Assembly (NCBI GenBank): GCA_018402075.1
Contig: JAGYJP010000001.1
Location: forward strand, 62,001-126,000
DNA length: 64,000 nucleotides
Source of the DNA: Candidatus Nanopelagicales bacterium
Lineage (GTDB): Bacteria; Actinomycetota; Actinomycetes; S36-B12
Direction of reading: 5' to 3'
Part shown: piece by piece, positions 44,540-52,984 of the stretch
How the letters are laid out: every line of letters starts with the position of its first letter
How positions within the stretch are numbered: position 1 is the first letter of the stretch
Made by a program: the position numbers and the translations under genes
Notes under the pieces: model-generated
Seen by the model: the letters and a program-made list of their open reading frames with translations, nothing else
Told to the model about the DNA's origin: nothing
Databases searched by the model: none

Positions 44540-45091
44540 TTACTGAGCTGTGAGTGGACCATTCTTGGCTTCAGGAAAATAATTCTGACCAATTCCGCTC
44601 GACCGCTTGGGTACCATGACTGATCTAAACCAGGAGACGATTTCATCTCCATGCTGATTGAGGCCACGGGTTTTCATGCGGATAATTCCCATTTCCGGTC
44701 TTGATCCGCTGTCCCGCTTTTCCAGGCAAATACTTTCCGCGTAAATAGTGTCTCCGATGTATACGGGATGAGTAAGTTTGATATCAGTCCAGCCAAGATT
44801 TGCTACTGCATTTTGACTCATGTCAATAACTGACAAGCCAAGAACTAGTGCCACCGTAAGACCTGAGTTGACAATGATTCGGCCCTGAGTAATTGGATTA
44901 CTTTCAGCTAAGTGTGCATTAAAGTGATTTTGGTTGGTGTTACAGGTGAGTAACGTGAACCACGTGGAATCAGCCTCACTAATTGTTCTACCAAATGGGT
45001 GTTGATAGGTAACTCCCACTTCAAAGTCTTCAAAAAAACGACCCAGTTGCGCGGGAATAACATGGGCAGAATCGCCAGAGTGATCGGTCAC
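44540..45091 (-). CDS. MaoC-like hot-dog fold dehydratase
   Basis: 183 residues with one MaoC domain: FFEDFEVGVTYQHPFGRTISEAD, then FTLLTCNTNQNHFNAHLAE with the Asn/His hydratase region, and ITQGRIIVNSGLTVAL. Family members hydrate enoyl-CoA thioesters; the substrate here is unknown. The usual catalytic D-x-x-P-x-H appears as N-Q-N-H-F-N, matching the divergent actinobacterial subgroup. The GTG start is six bases after TAAAAT, so it is probably leaderless. Confidence 0.8.
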   Translation of the reverse strand: MTDHSGDSAHVIPAQLGRFFEDFEVGVTYQHPFGRTISEADSTWFTLLTCNTNQNHFNAHLAESNPITQGRIIVNSGLTVALVLGLSVIDMSQNAVANLGWTDIKLTHPVYIGDTIYAESICLEKRDSGSRPEMGIIRMKTRGLNQHGDEIVSWFRSVMVPKRSSGIGQNYFPEAKNGPLTAQ

Positions 45092-45097
45092 TGGAAA

Positions 45098-45103
45098 ATT
45101 TTA
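45098..45103 (-). promoter_or_regulatory. putative leaderless -10 element of the MaoC gene
   Basis: Minus-strand TAAAAT is followed by six bases and the GTG at 45091. It lies in the 16-base gap after the DUF3040 stop. Inferred. Confidence 0.5.
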
Positions 45104-45107
45104 GCTT

Positions 45108-45503
45108 CTATTCGCCCTCGGTGCGCTTGCGCCACCGATCTTCCATGCGATCCATGAACCCGCCGGACTTTGGAGGCTTGGGCATTTTGGTGATTGGGGT
45201 TTCGGCATCACTGCCTTCTGCCCCACCATCAGTGACGACTGCCCGGGTGGTGAAGGCTGTATATGTCAGAACAGCGCCGATGAGCATGATGGTGAACCCA
45301 GCGACTCCAAGTGCAGGAGTAAATGCAACCCCTGCAATCAACAGCCCCAATCCAGCCAGAACTGCCAGCACTCCGAGTGCAGCTCTTCCACGACTGGCGC
45401 TGCCACCAGCGGTTCGAATATTTGTGGCAAATTTAGGGTCGTCCGCATAGAGGGCTTGCTCCATTTGCTCCAGCAGTTTTTGCTCGTGCTCAGAGAGTGG
45501 CAT
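45108..45503 (-). CDS. DUF3040 membrane protein
   Basis: 131 residues. The N-terminus MPLSEHEQKLLEQMEQALY is the diagnostic DUF3040 start, followed by DDPKFATNIR, two membrane helices (about 44-64 and 67-87) and a charged cytoplasmic tail. Actinobacteria-specific; function unknown. AAAGGGGG precedes the ATG. Often found near mraZ or dinB in actinobacteria; here it is 144 bases downstream of dinB. Confidence 0.9.
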   Translation of the reverse strand: MPLSEHEQKLLEQMEQALYADDPKFATNIRTAGGSASRGRAALGVLAVLAGLGLLIAGVAFTPALGVAGFTIMLIGAVLTYTAFTTRAVVTDGGAEGSDAETPITKMPKPPKSGGFMDRMEDRWRKRTEGE

Positions 45504-45647
45504 CTGAGCCCCCTTTCAGCGAGATGGTGGGTGAACCCACCGGACTGCTCTAAGGATATGACGAATACCCCCTGAGGCAAACCGCTGCCCCGAAAATTCA
45601 CACTCGAGGGTCAAATTGGGAGCAAATTTCAGGAATTTCGGGCATAT

Positions 45648-46886
45648 TTATTGGCCGGCTTCCGTCGTGTCCGCCCCTGTGACCGTTCGACCAGGTTTCA
45701 CCGCACCCGGTCCGTATTTTGAGCGCAATTTGTCTATGGCAAGTTCCGCTTCGCGACGCCCATGCTCGGGCGCACCCATGAGAAGTTGCTCAGGCGCCTC
45801 CGCCACTGGAACGAGTCCATCTACTTTTACACCAACCAATCGAATTCGAACTCGCTGCAATCCCAGGGCTTGATACAAGTTCCATGATGTTGTGTAAATA
45901 TCGTGTGCGAGGTCGGTATACGGACCGGTTTTGGAGCGTGTAATCGTGGTGAAATCTGCAAACCGAAGTTTGAGAGTGATCGTTTTACCTCTGTAGCCTG
46001 CGGCGCGCAATCGACCAGCTACTTTGTCAGCGAGGTGGGTAATCTCAGCGCGAACTAATTCTGGATCATCTACGTCATAAGCAAATGTGTTCTCATTACT
46101 GACACTCTTCTCAGGTTCGTGTGGATTGACCGTGCGCGGATCTCTTCCCCATGACAGTTCATGCAATGCTCCACCAGCAGTGCCCAGCGCTCGAGTGAGC
46201 GTGGTGACAGGGGTATTCGCAATGTCGCCGACAGTGTGTAGCCCCAAACGGATAAGTTGCTCTTCGGTTTTTTCACCCACCCCCCACAGCGAACCGATAG
46301 GTAACGGATGTAGAAAATCTATGACCGAATTCGTCGGAACAAGAAGAAGACCGTCTGGCTTAGCTCGTGTGGATGCAAGTTTCGCCACAAATTTTGTGGA
46401 TGCCACACCAACGGAGCAAGTAATTCCTTGTTCGTCGAATACTCGAGCACGAATTAATTCGGCAATTCTGACCGGATTGGAAAGTCTGCGGAGAGCACCT
46501 GAAACGTCCAGGAAGGCTTCGTCAAGGCTGATGGGTTCAACAAGTGGAGTAATAGATTCAAAAAGGGCCATAACATTTTGGCTGACTATCGCGTATTTAT
46601 CGTGATGCGGCGTGAGAATGATGACCTCAGGAGCGATCCGCCGGGCACGCGAAAGTGGCATGGCCGAATGCACACCAAGCTCACGGGCTTCATATGTCGC
46701 GGTCAACACGACTCCACGATTACCTTGTGCCGCTATCACAACCGGCTTTCCCTGAAGCTCTGGATAGTCCCGTAATTCAACAGATGCATAGAAGGCATCC
46801 ATGTCAACATGCAAGATATTGCAGTCGGTGTCATTGGATCCGAATCCAACTTTACCGCTGGGACGCCGCACCTGACTTCGACTCAC
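45648..46886 (-). CDS. dinB: DNA polymerase IV (Y-family)
   Basis: Translesion polymerase, 412 residues. Seen: ILHVDMDAFYASVELRDYPEL with the first catalytic Asp, VVLTATYEARELGVHSAMPLSRA, ISLDEAFLDVSGALRRL with Asp-Glu of the active site, GVASTKFVAKLASTRAKPDGL and GVGEKTEEQLIRLGL (HhH). EQLLMGA near the C-terminus could be the clamp-binding motif. AAGGAG lies six bases before the GTG. It follows dnaE2 by 83 bases, so it is probably the third gene of the SOS operon. Confidence 0.94.
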   Translation of the reverse strand: MSRSQVRRPSGKVGFGSNDTDCNILHVDMDAFYASVELRDYPELQGKPVVIAAQGNRGVVLTATYEARELGVHSAMPLSRARRIAPEVIILTPHHDKYAIVSQNVMALFESITPLVEPISLDEAFLDVSGALRRLSNPVRIAELIRARVFDEQGITCSVGVASTKFVAKLASTRAKPDGLLLVPTNSVIDFLHPLPIGSLWGVGEKTEEQLIRLGLHTVGDIANTPVTTLTRALGTAGGALHELSWGRDPRTVNPHEPEKSVSNENTFAYDVDDPELVRAEITHLADKVAGRLRAAGYRGKTITLKLRFADFTTITRSKTGPYTDLAHDIYTTSWNLYQALGLQRVRIRLVGVKVDGLVPVAEAPEQLLMGAPEHGRREAELAIDKLRSKYGPGAVKPGRTVTGADTTEAGQ

Positions 46887-46969
46887 TCACTACTCCTTAT
46901 TGCTACATTGATTATGCCTGTACTTGCACTTTGTTCGCAGAGATCTTGTTTTAGAGGGATCGTCTTGTC

Positions 46970-49900
46970 TCACCAACCTGGCGTCCCTGGCGATCTGTGC
47001 CAAAGCTTTGCGGGAGGGTTCGGAGACGAAATATTTGAATATGGTGACTGCCGAAATCCACCGGCGTGCACCAATGCCACCCGCTTGCCGGTGGCATTGG
47101 TATCTGGAATGGGGTGGGCAAGGACATGTGTGTTGACCGCAGAAAGGCCACCGTCGATCCAGAGTTTCCGAATGACCCCCAGATCCCAGCAGCCGGTAGC
47201 ACGCAGCGAGATGCCGCGCGGTCCGGTACGACGAGTAATCCCGCGCACCAAAAGAATCCAGGAATTGAAAAGATCCTGAGCAAATGGGCCTTGGGCATCT
47301 TCAAAGAAGGTGGCATCGAGTGGTCCGGTGGAGTCGTCGAGGGTGAGAAAGACAACGCGCTTACCGCTTCGGACGGGGGGCATTTGAGTGGCTACTTTCA
47401 CTCCTGCAATAAAAATTGTTTCTTTTGATCGACAGCTTAATAGATCGCGCGATCGAACAATATTCAACGCGGTTAAACAATCTGCATAAAAGTCCATAAT
47501 GTGACCACTGACATCAAGACCGAGAACTTCTAGTTCAGCACGGACGCATTCAGCTGAATTCATCTCGGGCAACCCAGTACCGGTCTCTGCTAACCGATCA
47601 GAATGATTAAATTGCAAAATATCAAAAGAAAGCTGTGAAGTTGCAACAGACCGACCACGAGAAAGATCTGCAATTTGTAAAAGCAGATCACGGCGAGTAA
47701 TCCGATTACTTGATGCGTGCTGACTAAATCCATAGAGGGAATCAAACCCACCAGCTAGTACAAGGTTTTCTACAACAGGAGTAGCTGGGCGAGCTCGTTG
47801 CCACAGATCAGAAAGCGATGAATACGGCTGGCCGTCAACAAGTCGATTAATTTCTTCCTGTGATATTTCTTTGACATCGGTGAAAGGGATTCGAATACCC
47901 CATGAAGATGAAGATGAAAAGTCTTCTACTTCTTCGAGCCGATATGCATCTGCAGAATGGTTAACATCTAATCCGAGAATTGGCACTCCAAAGTTTCGAG
48001 CATCGTCGAGAATCAATCTCTTGGGGTACATGCCTGGATCGTGGGTAAGCAACCCACAATAAAAAGCAGCCGGGTGGTGTGTCTTTAACCAAGCCGATTG
48101 ATAGGTGGGTAAAGCAAATGCTGCGGCATGCGCCTTACAGAAGCCAAAAGATGCAAATGCTCGCAGAATTTCCCACACACGATCAACCTGTTCAAGTTGA
48201 TAACCCCGCTTCAGTGCGGCGGGATAAAACCACGTTCGGACTTCACTTTGCCCTTCTGGTGAAGCCATGGAGCGGCGATATTCGTCTGCCTCGGCTAATG
48301 AGCAGCCGGCGAACACACTAAAGGTGCGAATAACCTGTTCGTGATACACGACAACGCCATGAGTTTCTTCAAGGGCTGGCTGCAGATCCGGGTGCGGATA
48401 CTTTGTTTTATTCCACCCTTGTCGGGCGCGAAGGAATGGATTAATCATGTCGGACTTCACCGGACCTGGACGAAAGAGTGAAATATCAATGATCAGGTCA
48501 TTGAATGTTTCCGGGGCAAATTTACCCACCAACTCTCGTTGACCCGGTGATTCAATTTGAAAACAACCCAGTGTTCGCGTTGATTGAATGAGTGCAAATG
48601 TCTCAGGGTCGTCAAGGGTTATTCCGTCAATGATCGGTCGCTCCCCCGTGACCCTCTCTGCTTCATTGAGAGCGTGTGCCATGGCAGATTGCATGCGCAC
48701 ACCGAGGACATCGAGTTTGAGCAGACCCATGTGTTCTACATCGTGTTTATCAAAGTGCGACATGGGGAACCCGGCAGCTCCATTTTGCACGGGGGTTCGG
48801 TCTAACAAGGTGAGATCGGAAAGAACCACACCGCACGGATGCATGGCAACGTGGCGTGGCAATCCGTCAAGAGCCTCGACCAAACTTAGAAAGTTATCAA
48901 GTTCACCTTGAGCCGCCAATCGACCAAAGGATGAGTTTCGGAGTTCCGGAAGATCTTCAAGGGCGGACTTCACATTGCGTGCCCGAATGTGTGGAAATGC
49001 TTTGGCGAATGCATCGATGTCTGAGCTGGGCATGCTGAATGCCATGCCAACATCGCGGATAGCAGACCGGGCACGATATGTCTCCATCATGGAGACGGTT
49101 GCAATTCGATCACTACCGAATTTGTCAAAGATCCACTGATACACGTCAAGCCTGCGATCGGATTCAACATCAATGTCGATATCCGGGAGAACCCGTCGCA
49201 GCGGGGTAAGGAAACGCTCCATGAGCAGGTTTTGTGCAATGGGATCCACCCCGGAAATACCTAAAAGGTAATTAACCAAGCTACCCGCGCCTGAACCCCG
49301 TGCGGCAACCCGAACACCGCGCTCTTTGATCATGTCGACAACATGGGCCACGGTCAGGAAATACCCGGAAAAGCCGAGATGGGTAATGGTGCGCATTTCC
49401 TGTTCAAGTCGATATTTAGCAACCGCGCGATCGTCGGTTCGGGTATAGCGCACCGGCAGTTCCGTTTCGCATCTTTGTAATAACAGTGAATTCGCTTCCC
49501 GCTCTGGTTCAGCAACCGGACGCCCGAGAAGAACATCGAGTTCGGGGACAAAGACTGACCCCAATCCCAGGTCAGCTTCAGGATCAAGTGCGCAGTACTC
49601 CGCTAAATGCCTGGTATCGCGCAGAAGTTTGCGTGGATCACGCTCACCCATGTGCTGACAGATCTCGGTCGCAATCTGCTGCATCTCGGTACCACTTTTG
49701 AGATACCCCTCACCACTATTGCGAGTGAGATACCGCGAGTCGAGGGAAATGATTTGTCGTGCTGCATCTAAAAGATCGGCAACGCGAGCTTGGTCTGGGG
49801 TGAGGTGGCGAACCGCATTGGTCAAAATGGCCGGTAATTGTTCACTGCGTGCCCACGACAGTAGTTGTGCAGCATTCGCGGTGGAGTATTTATGCCCGCG

Positions 49901-50473
49901 ACCGGTTCTGTGCGAGGTAATGGAAATTCCTAAATAACGATCAAAGATCGCTCGCCACGGCCGAAGGAGCGCAGCGGCGCGGTGAACCTTCCCTGCACTG
50001 AGCACCTGACCTACTTCAGATTCGGCGCCAAGAAGTACCACGATCCCAGCGTGGTGTTGGGAAAGCGCTGCCCACGAAAGTAGCGGTGATTTATGTGATG
50101 AAGCATGTGCTGCGGAAACAAGTCGGCAGAGTGAAGCCCAGCCAAGTGCGTTCACCGCGAGAAGTGTGACCCGCGGCTGAGTTTCGTCTACCCACACGCC
50201 GCCGTGCGCAGGTGTACGCCGGATGCCAGCACCTGAGGTAACCCTCTGTTCGGTGCACTCAACAGCGAGGTCCACACCCAGAACTGGTGCCACTCCCGCT
50301 TTCATGCACGCTCGTGCCCACTGCACCGCCCCGTAGAGTCCATTGCGATCGGTCAAACCAGCAATATTCTGACCCAATTCCGCAGCGCGCTGCACTAATA
50401 GATCAGGTTGCGTGGTTCCGTACTGCAAGGAGTAACCAGAGGCAACCTGTAAATGCGCAAATGAATCCATCAT
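46970..50473 (-). CDS. dnaE2: error-prone DNA polymerase III alpha subunit
   Basis: C-family translesion polymerase responsible for damage-induced mutagenesis in mycobacteria. About 1167 residues. Polymerase motifs: RGSGAGSLVNYLLG, LPDIDIDVESDRRLDVY and SMMETYRARSAIRDVGMAF. The PHP domain is degenerate: FAHLQVASGYSLQYG in place of the HxH motif of DnaE1, as expected for DnaE2. A GTG at 50482 is possible, but GGGGTGG lies before the ATG at 50473. The usual imuB partner is not adjacent; a DinB-type Pol IV follows instead. The HEPN gene precedes it by about 25 bases. Confidence 0.93.
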   Translation of the reverse strand: MMDSFAHLQVASGYSLQYGTTQPDLLVQRAAELGQNIAGLTDRNGLYGAVQWARACMKAGVAPVLGVDLAVECTEQRVTSGAGIRRTPAHGGVWVDETQPRVTLLAVNALGWASLCRLVSAAHASSHKSPLLSWAALSQHHAGIVVLLGAESEVGQVLSAGKVHRAAALLRPWRAIFDRYLGISITSHRTGRGHKYSTANAAQLLSWARSEQLPAILTNAVRHLTPDQARVADLLDAARQIISLDSRYLTRNSGEGYLKSGTEMQQIATEICQHMGERDPRKLLRDTRHLAEYCALDPEADLGLGSVFVPELDVLLGRPVAEPEREANSLLLQRCETELPVRYTRTDDRAVAKYRLEQEMRTITHLGFSGYFLTVAHVVDMIKERGVRVAARGSGAGSLVNYLLGISGVDPIAQNLLMERFLTPLRRVLPDIDIDVESDRRLDVYQWIFDKFGSDRIATVSMMETYRARSAIRDVGMAFSMPSSDIDAFAKAFPHIRARNVKSALEDLPELRNSSFGRLAAQGELDNFLSLVEALDGLPRHVAMHPCGVVLSDLTLLDRTPVQNGAAGFPMSHFDKHDVEHMGLLKLDVLGVRMQSAMAHALNEAERVTGERPIIDGITLDDPETFALIQSTRTLGCFQIESPGQRELVGKFAPETFNDLIIDISLFRPGPVKSDMINPFLRARQGWNKTKYPHPDLQPALEETHGVVVYHEQVIRTFSVFAGCSLAEADEYRRSMASPEGQSEVRTWFYPAALKRGYQLEQVDRVWEILRAFASFGFCKAHAAAFALPTYQSAWLKTHHPAAFYCGLLTHDPGMYPKRLILDDARNFGVPILGLDVNHSADAYRLEEVEDFSSSSSWGIRIPFTDVKEISQEEINRLVDGQPYSSLSDLWQRARPATPVVENLVLAGGFDSLYGFSQHASSNRITRRDLLLQIADLSRGRSVATSQLSFDILQFNHSDRLAETGTGLPEMNSAECVRAELEVLGLDVSGHIMDFYADCLTALNIVRSRDLLSCRSKETIFIAGVKVATQMPPVRSGKRVVFLTLDDSTGPLDATFFEDAQGPFAQDLFNSWILLVRGITRRTGPRGISLRATGCWDLGVIRKLWIDGGLSAVNTHVLAHPIPDTNATGKRVALVHAGGFRQSPYSNISSPNPPAKLWHRSPGTPGW

Positions 50474-50497
50474 AAAATCCACCCCGAAGGTGAGAAT

Positions 50498-50932
50498 TCA
50501 GCCCACGCGCTGTAGTCGTGCGTTCCCTAAAGGAAAACTCGATTGCTCTAATAGATTCAATGTCTCAGCAACTTGCAACAGGAAACGTTCAGCATCACGA
50601 ATGAGATCGTCAGCCTCACGTGCGGTCACACACGGTATTCCCGCTTCTGCAGACGCCCGCTTGCGAGCACCTGCCGCAAAAAAATCTGCCCATTCTGCAA
50701 ACTCCGGAGCAACCTGCGGGAGGACTTCCCACACACTGCGGATTCGCTGACGACGCGGGCTGGCCGCAACTTGTGCCCGATCAGCAAGAACAGCAGCAGC
50801 GGTTCGCAAAGCAGCAAGGTGTGCAGCGGCATAACGATCTTGGGGAAGAAACGATTGCCCTGCCTCGCCCAAACTCTCTTTGGCTGAGTACAAAAGTTCA
50901 ACCGCTGGACGTTGGGTGAATTTCCCCATCAT
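50498..50932 (-). CDS. SAV_6107-type HEPN domain protein
   Basis: 144 residues from the ATG at 50932 (or 50929), mostly helical. Seen: AVELLYSAKESLGEAGQSFLPQDRYAAAHLAALRTAAAVLADR (in part), SVWEVLPQVAPEFAEWADFFAAGA and LIRDAERFLLQVAETLN. This matches the SAV_6107 HEPN family that often precedes dnaE2/dinB genes in actinobacteria. HEPN proteins may bind RNA or nucleotides, but the R-x4-6-H nuclease motif is not evident. First gene of the SOS operon. Reading to 50980 would cross a hairpin, so the inner ATG with AAGGG upstream is preferred. Confidence 0.8.
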   Translation of the reverse strand: MMGKFTQRPAVELLYSAKESLGEAGQSFLPQDRYAAAHLAALRTAAAVLADRAQVAASPRRQRIRSVWEVLPQVAPEFAEWADFFAAGARKRASAEAGIPCVTAREADDLIRDAERFLLQVAETLNLLEQSSFPLGNARLQRVG

Positions 50933-50954
50933 GATGTGTATCCCTTCGAGTCGA

Positions 50955-50978
50955 GGTGGCGGGCTAATGCCTGCCACC
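50955..50978. repeat. 10-bp inverted repeat just upstream of the HEPN start
   Basis: GGTGGCGGGC at 50955-50964 pairs with GCCTGCCACC at 50969-50978 around a four-base TAAT loop; one pair is a wobble on the plus strand. It ends 22 bases before the HEPN ATG in the minus-strand leader and could affect ribosome access. Confidence 0.75.
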
Positions 50979-51063
50979 ACACTTATTTATTTCTCGACCC
51001 GAGTTGTGTAGTTGTTCTCGACCCATTCCTTAATTAATTCACTGGCTTACTGTTCCCCTAGAG

Positions 51064-51104
51064 ACAGTCACCGGGGTCGGGGTCGAGACGACCCCGGTGA
51101 CTGT
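51064..51104. repeat. perfect 16-bp inverted repeat in the SOS operon leader
   Basis: ACAGTCACCGGGGTCG at 51064-51079 and its exact complement at 51089-51104 flank a nine-base loop. GC-rich and very stable in RNA, but no T-run follows on either strand, so it is not a standard intrinsic terminator. GGGTCGAGA words recur in the loop and twice more at about 50990-51023. Confidence 0.9.
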
Positions 51105-51214
51105 GATCATGTGGCAGCTTGCGCTGCTCTACTGACCTGACCCGCACCTAGCCGCGAATCCAGGACCGGGAGGCAGTTCGAACACCTGTGTTTTAGCAGG
51201 CTCTGACACCCACT

Positions 51215-51232
51215 TTCGAACAAATGTTCGAA
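51215..51232. promoter_or_regulatory. LexA (SOS) box
   Basis: TTCGAACAAATGTTCGAA is a perfect 18-bp palindrome apart from the AAAT centre and contains the actinobacterial/Bacillus-type consensus CGAAC-N4-GTTCG exactly. It lies directly at the predicted transcription start of the HEPN-dnaE2-dinB operon, where LexA would block the promoter until DNA damage. Confidence 0.88.
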
Positions 51233-51239
51233 CAAGTCA

Positions 51240-51269
51240 AAGATAGACCGGGCCACTGACATCCGTCAA
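51240..51269 (-). promoter_or_regulatory. SOS operon promoter (-35 TTGACG, -10 TATCTT)
   Basis: Minus-strand TTGACG (51269-51264) and TATCTT (51245-51240) are 18 bases apart, and the LexA box starts seven to eight bases beyond the -10. The leader to the HEPN ATG would be about 300 nt. Confidence 0.6.
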
Positions 51270-51357
51270 CTCGGTCCACCAGATATCCGCAAAAAGCGCC
51301 CATTTATGAGGAATCTGAGTCCATTTGTGAAGGGGAACTAGATCAGACTCCCTTGAT

Positions 51358-51363
51358 TAGACT
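51358..51363 (+). promoter_or_regulatory. putative leaderless -10 element of the second YbaK gene
   Basis: TAGACT is followed by seven bases and the ATG at 51371, supporting that start over a codon at 51353. Inferred. Confidence 0.5.
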
Positions 51364-51370
51364 CCCCCAC

Positions 51371-51853
51371 ATGAGCGAAACCACCGAACAACAATCTGTG
51401 ATTCATGTCCGCAATACCCTCAAACTCTTGGGAGCTCGCGGGGAAGTCCGCCGACTCGATGACAGCGCTCGCACTGCCCAAGAGGCTGCCTCAGCACTTG
51501 GGATCCAAGTGGGACAAATCGCCAGTTCACTTATTTTTCTCGCCGATGGCAAACCGGTACTGGTTATTGCATCGGGCAAACATCGAGTTAATACCAATAC
51601 CGTTGCCGCAATTCTTAGCGTCTCCGAAGTCACGAAAGCAACCGCTGAAGATGTTCGTCAAGCCACCGGATTTGCCATTGGCGGAGTGGCACCGGTCGGC
51701 CACCCTGAGCCACTGCCCACAATCATTGATATTTCACTCAGCCAATACGACGAAGTCTGGGCAGCAGGCGGTCACCCGCATTATGTATTTCCCACCAGTT
51801 ATGACGAACTACTGCGCATCACAGCCGGCGAAGCCGCCGAGGTTAATGTTTAG
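51371..51853 (+). CDS. YbaK/ProX-type aminoacyl-tRNA deacylase homologue
   Basis: 160 residues with the YbaK/prolyl-tRNA editing fold: LDDSARTAQEAASALGIQVGQIASSLIFLADGKPVLVIASG (in part), RVNTNTVAAILSV, ATGFAIGGVAPVGHPEPLPT with the GXXXP loop, and AAGGHPHYVFPTSYDELLRIT. The lysine that follows QIA/RIF in YbaK (K in RIFKTIIF of the gene at 7326) is Ser here, so substrate or mechanism may differ. Editing of a mischarged tRNA is the family expectation. Confidence 0.82.
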   Translation: MSETTEQQSVIHVRNTLKLLGARGEVRRLDDSARTAQEAASALGIQVGQIASSLIFLADGKPVLVIASGKHRVNTNTVAAILSVSEVTKATAEDVRQATGFAIGGVAPVGHPEPLPTIIDISLSQYDEVWAAGGHPHYVFPTSYDELLRITAGEAAEVNV

Positions 51854-51931
51854 AGCATGAATATTTTAGCAGCATAAATATGCTGCTTGATAAAAAAGTA
51901 AATCAAAGTTGAAGAGCTAAACCACGTTTAC

Positions 51932-52942
51932 TCAATTCGTAAACAGCGCACTGTATGCATTGAGAGCAGGCTGGCCGCCAAGGTGCGCATACAACACATT
52001 GGATTCCTTCGGTATTACCCCGTTGCGCACCAAATCGATGAGCCCAGCCATTGACTTACCTTCATAGACAGGATCAATAATCATGCCCTCCAGGCTCCCG
52101 CTGAGTCGGATCGCATCAAGGGTTGATTGCACCGGGATCCCATAAAGATCCCCAGCCCATCCTTCGAGCACGGTTATTTCATCGTCATGGAGATCGTGAT
52201 CTAGCCCAATCAGGGTGGCGGTGTTTCGGGCAATGCGCGCGACCTGCTCCCGCGCCTTATCCAATGTAGCTGAGGCGTCTATCCCAATAACCCTGCGTGG
52301 GCGATCTTGACCCGCAAACCCTGCGATCATGCCTGCCTGTGTACTCCCTGTCACCGTGCAGACGATAACCGTGTCAAAGAAAATTCCAAGTTCCTTTTCT
52401 TGCTCTTCTACTTCGTCAGCCCAATTGGCAAAACCCAAGCCGCCAAATTTATGTTCTGATGCTCCGGCAGGAATTCCATAGGGCTTACCTCCGCGGGCCC
52501 GAACGTCATCCAGCGCACGATTCCAACTGTCACGAATTCCAATATCGAAACCTGCCGGGTCAAGTCTGACTTCAGCACCCATGATGCGCGACAGCAGAAT
52601 GTTTCCAACCCGATCATTGACACTATCGGGCCAATCAACCCACTTCTCTTGCACTAGTACGGCTTTCATCCCGATCTTGGCTGCGACCGCAGCAACCTGC
52701 CGTGTGTGATTGGACTGATACCCACCAATGGATACGAGGGTGTCTGCACCCTCTGCAATTGCATCGGGGATGATGTATTCCAGTTTACGAGTCTTATTTC
52801 CACCGTAGGCGAGTCCACTGTTGACGTCTTCGCGCTTTGCCCAGACCGTGGCGCCCCCCAAGTACTCGGTAAGGCGTGGGAGCGGGTGAATCGGACTGGG
52901 CCCAAAGGTCAAGGGGTAGCGAGCAAAATCGGCAATGGACAT
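51932..52942 (-). CDS. acdS: 1-aminocyclopropane-1-carboxylate (ACC) deaminase
   Basis: PLP enzyme that splits ACC, the ethylene precursor of plants and algae, to 2-oxobutyrate and ammonia. 336 residues. Seen: [39 protein letters not shown] with PLP Lys50, [57 protein letters not shown] and [16 protein letters not shown]. The Glu in VYEGK and Leu in AHLGG are the residues that distinguish ACC deaminases from D-cysteine desulfhydrases. It has its own GAGGA ribosome site. No regulator (acdR/Lrp) is adjacent. Confidence 0.88.
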   Translation of the reverse strand: MSIADFARYPLTFGPSPIHPLPRLTEYLGGATVWAKREDVNSGLAYGGNKTRKLEYIIPDAIAEGADTLVSIGGYQSNHTRQVAAVAAKIGMKAVLVQEKWVDWPDSVNDRVGNILLSRIMGAEVRLDPAGFDIGIRDSWNRALDDVRARGGKPYGIPAGASEHKFGGLGFANWADEVEEQEKELGIFFDTVIVCTVTGSTQAGMIAGFAGQDRPRRVIGIDASATLDKAREQVARIARNTATLIGLDHDLHDDEITVLEGWAGDLYGIPVQSTLDAIRLSGSLEGMIIDPVYEGKSMAGLIDLVRNGVIPKESNVLYAHLGGQPALNAYSALFTN

Positions 52943-52984
52943 GTAATTCCTCTATACGAAGTGGATGATTTTTTCGGGTGCGAA

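Larger units (their letters stand above)
50933..51370. other. 438-bp gap between the SOS operon and the YbaK-type gene
   Basis: Contains, from right to left on the minus strand, a promoter, a LexA box, a ~300-nt leader with two strong inverted repeats, and the HEPN ribosome site. The right end carries the leaderless promoter of the plus-strand gene. A 23-codon minus-strand reading frame (51110-51039) runs through the larger hairpin but lacks a ribosome site. Confidence 0.7.

Noticed and set aside
46887..46969. Separate SOS box for dinB
   Set aside because: Only a half-site CGAAC is present; no matching GTTCG at the right spacing.
51039..51110. 23-codon uORF as a called gene
   Set aside because: No ribosome site and it coincides with the inverted repeat; kept only as an observation in the SOS leader finding.
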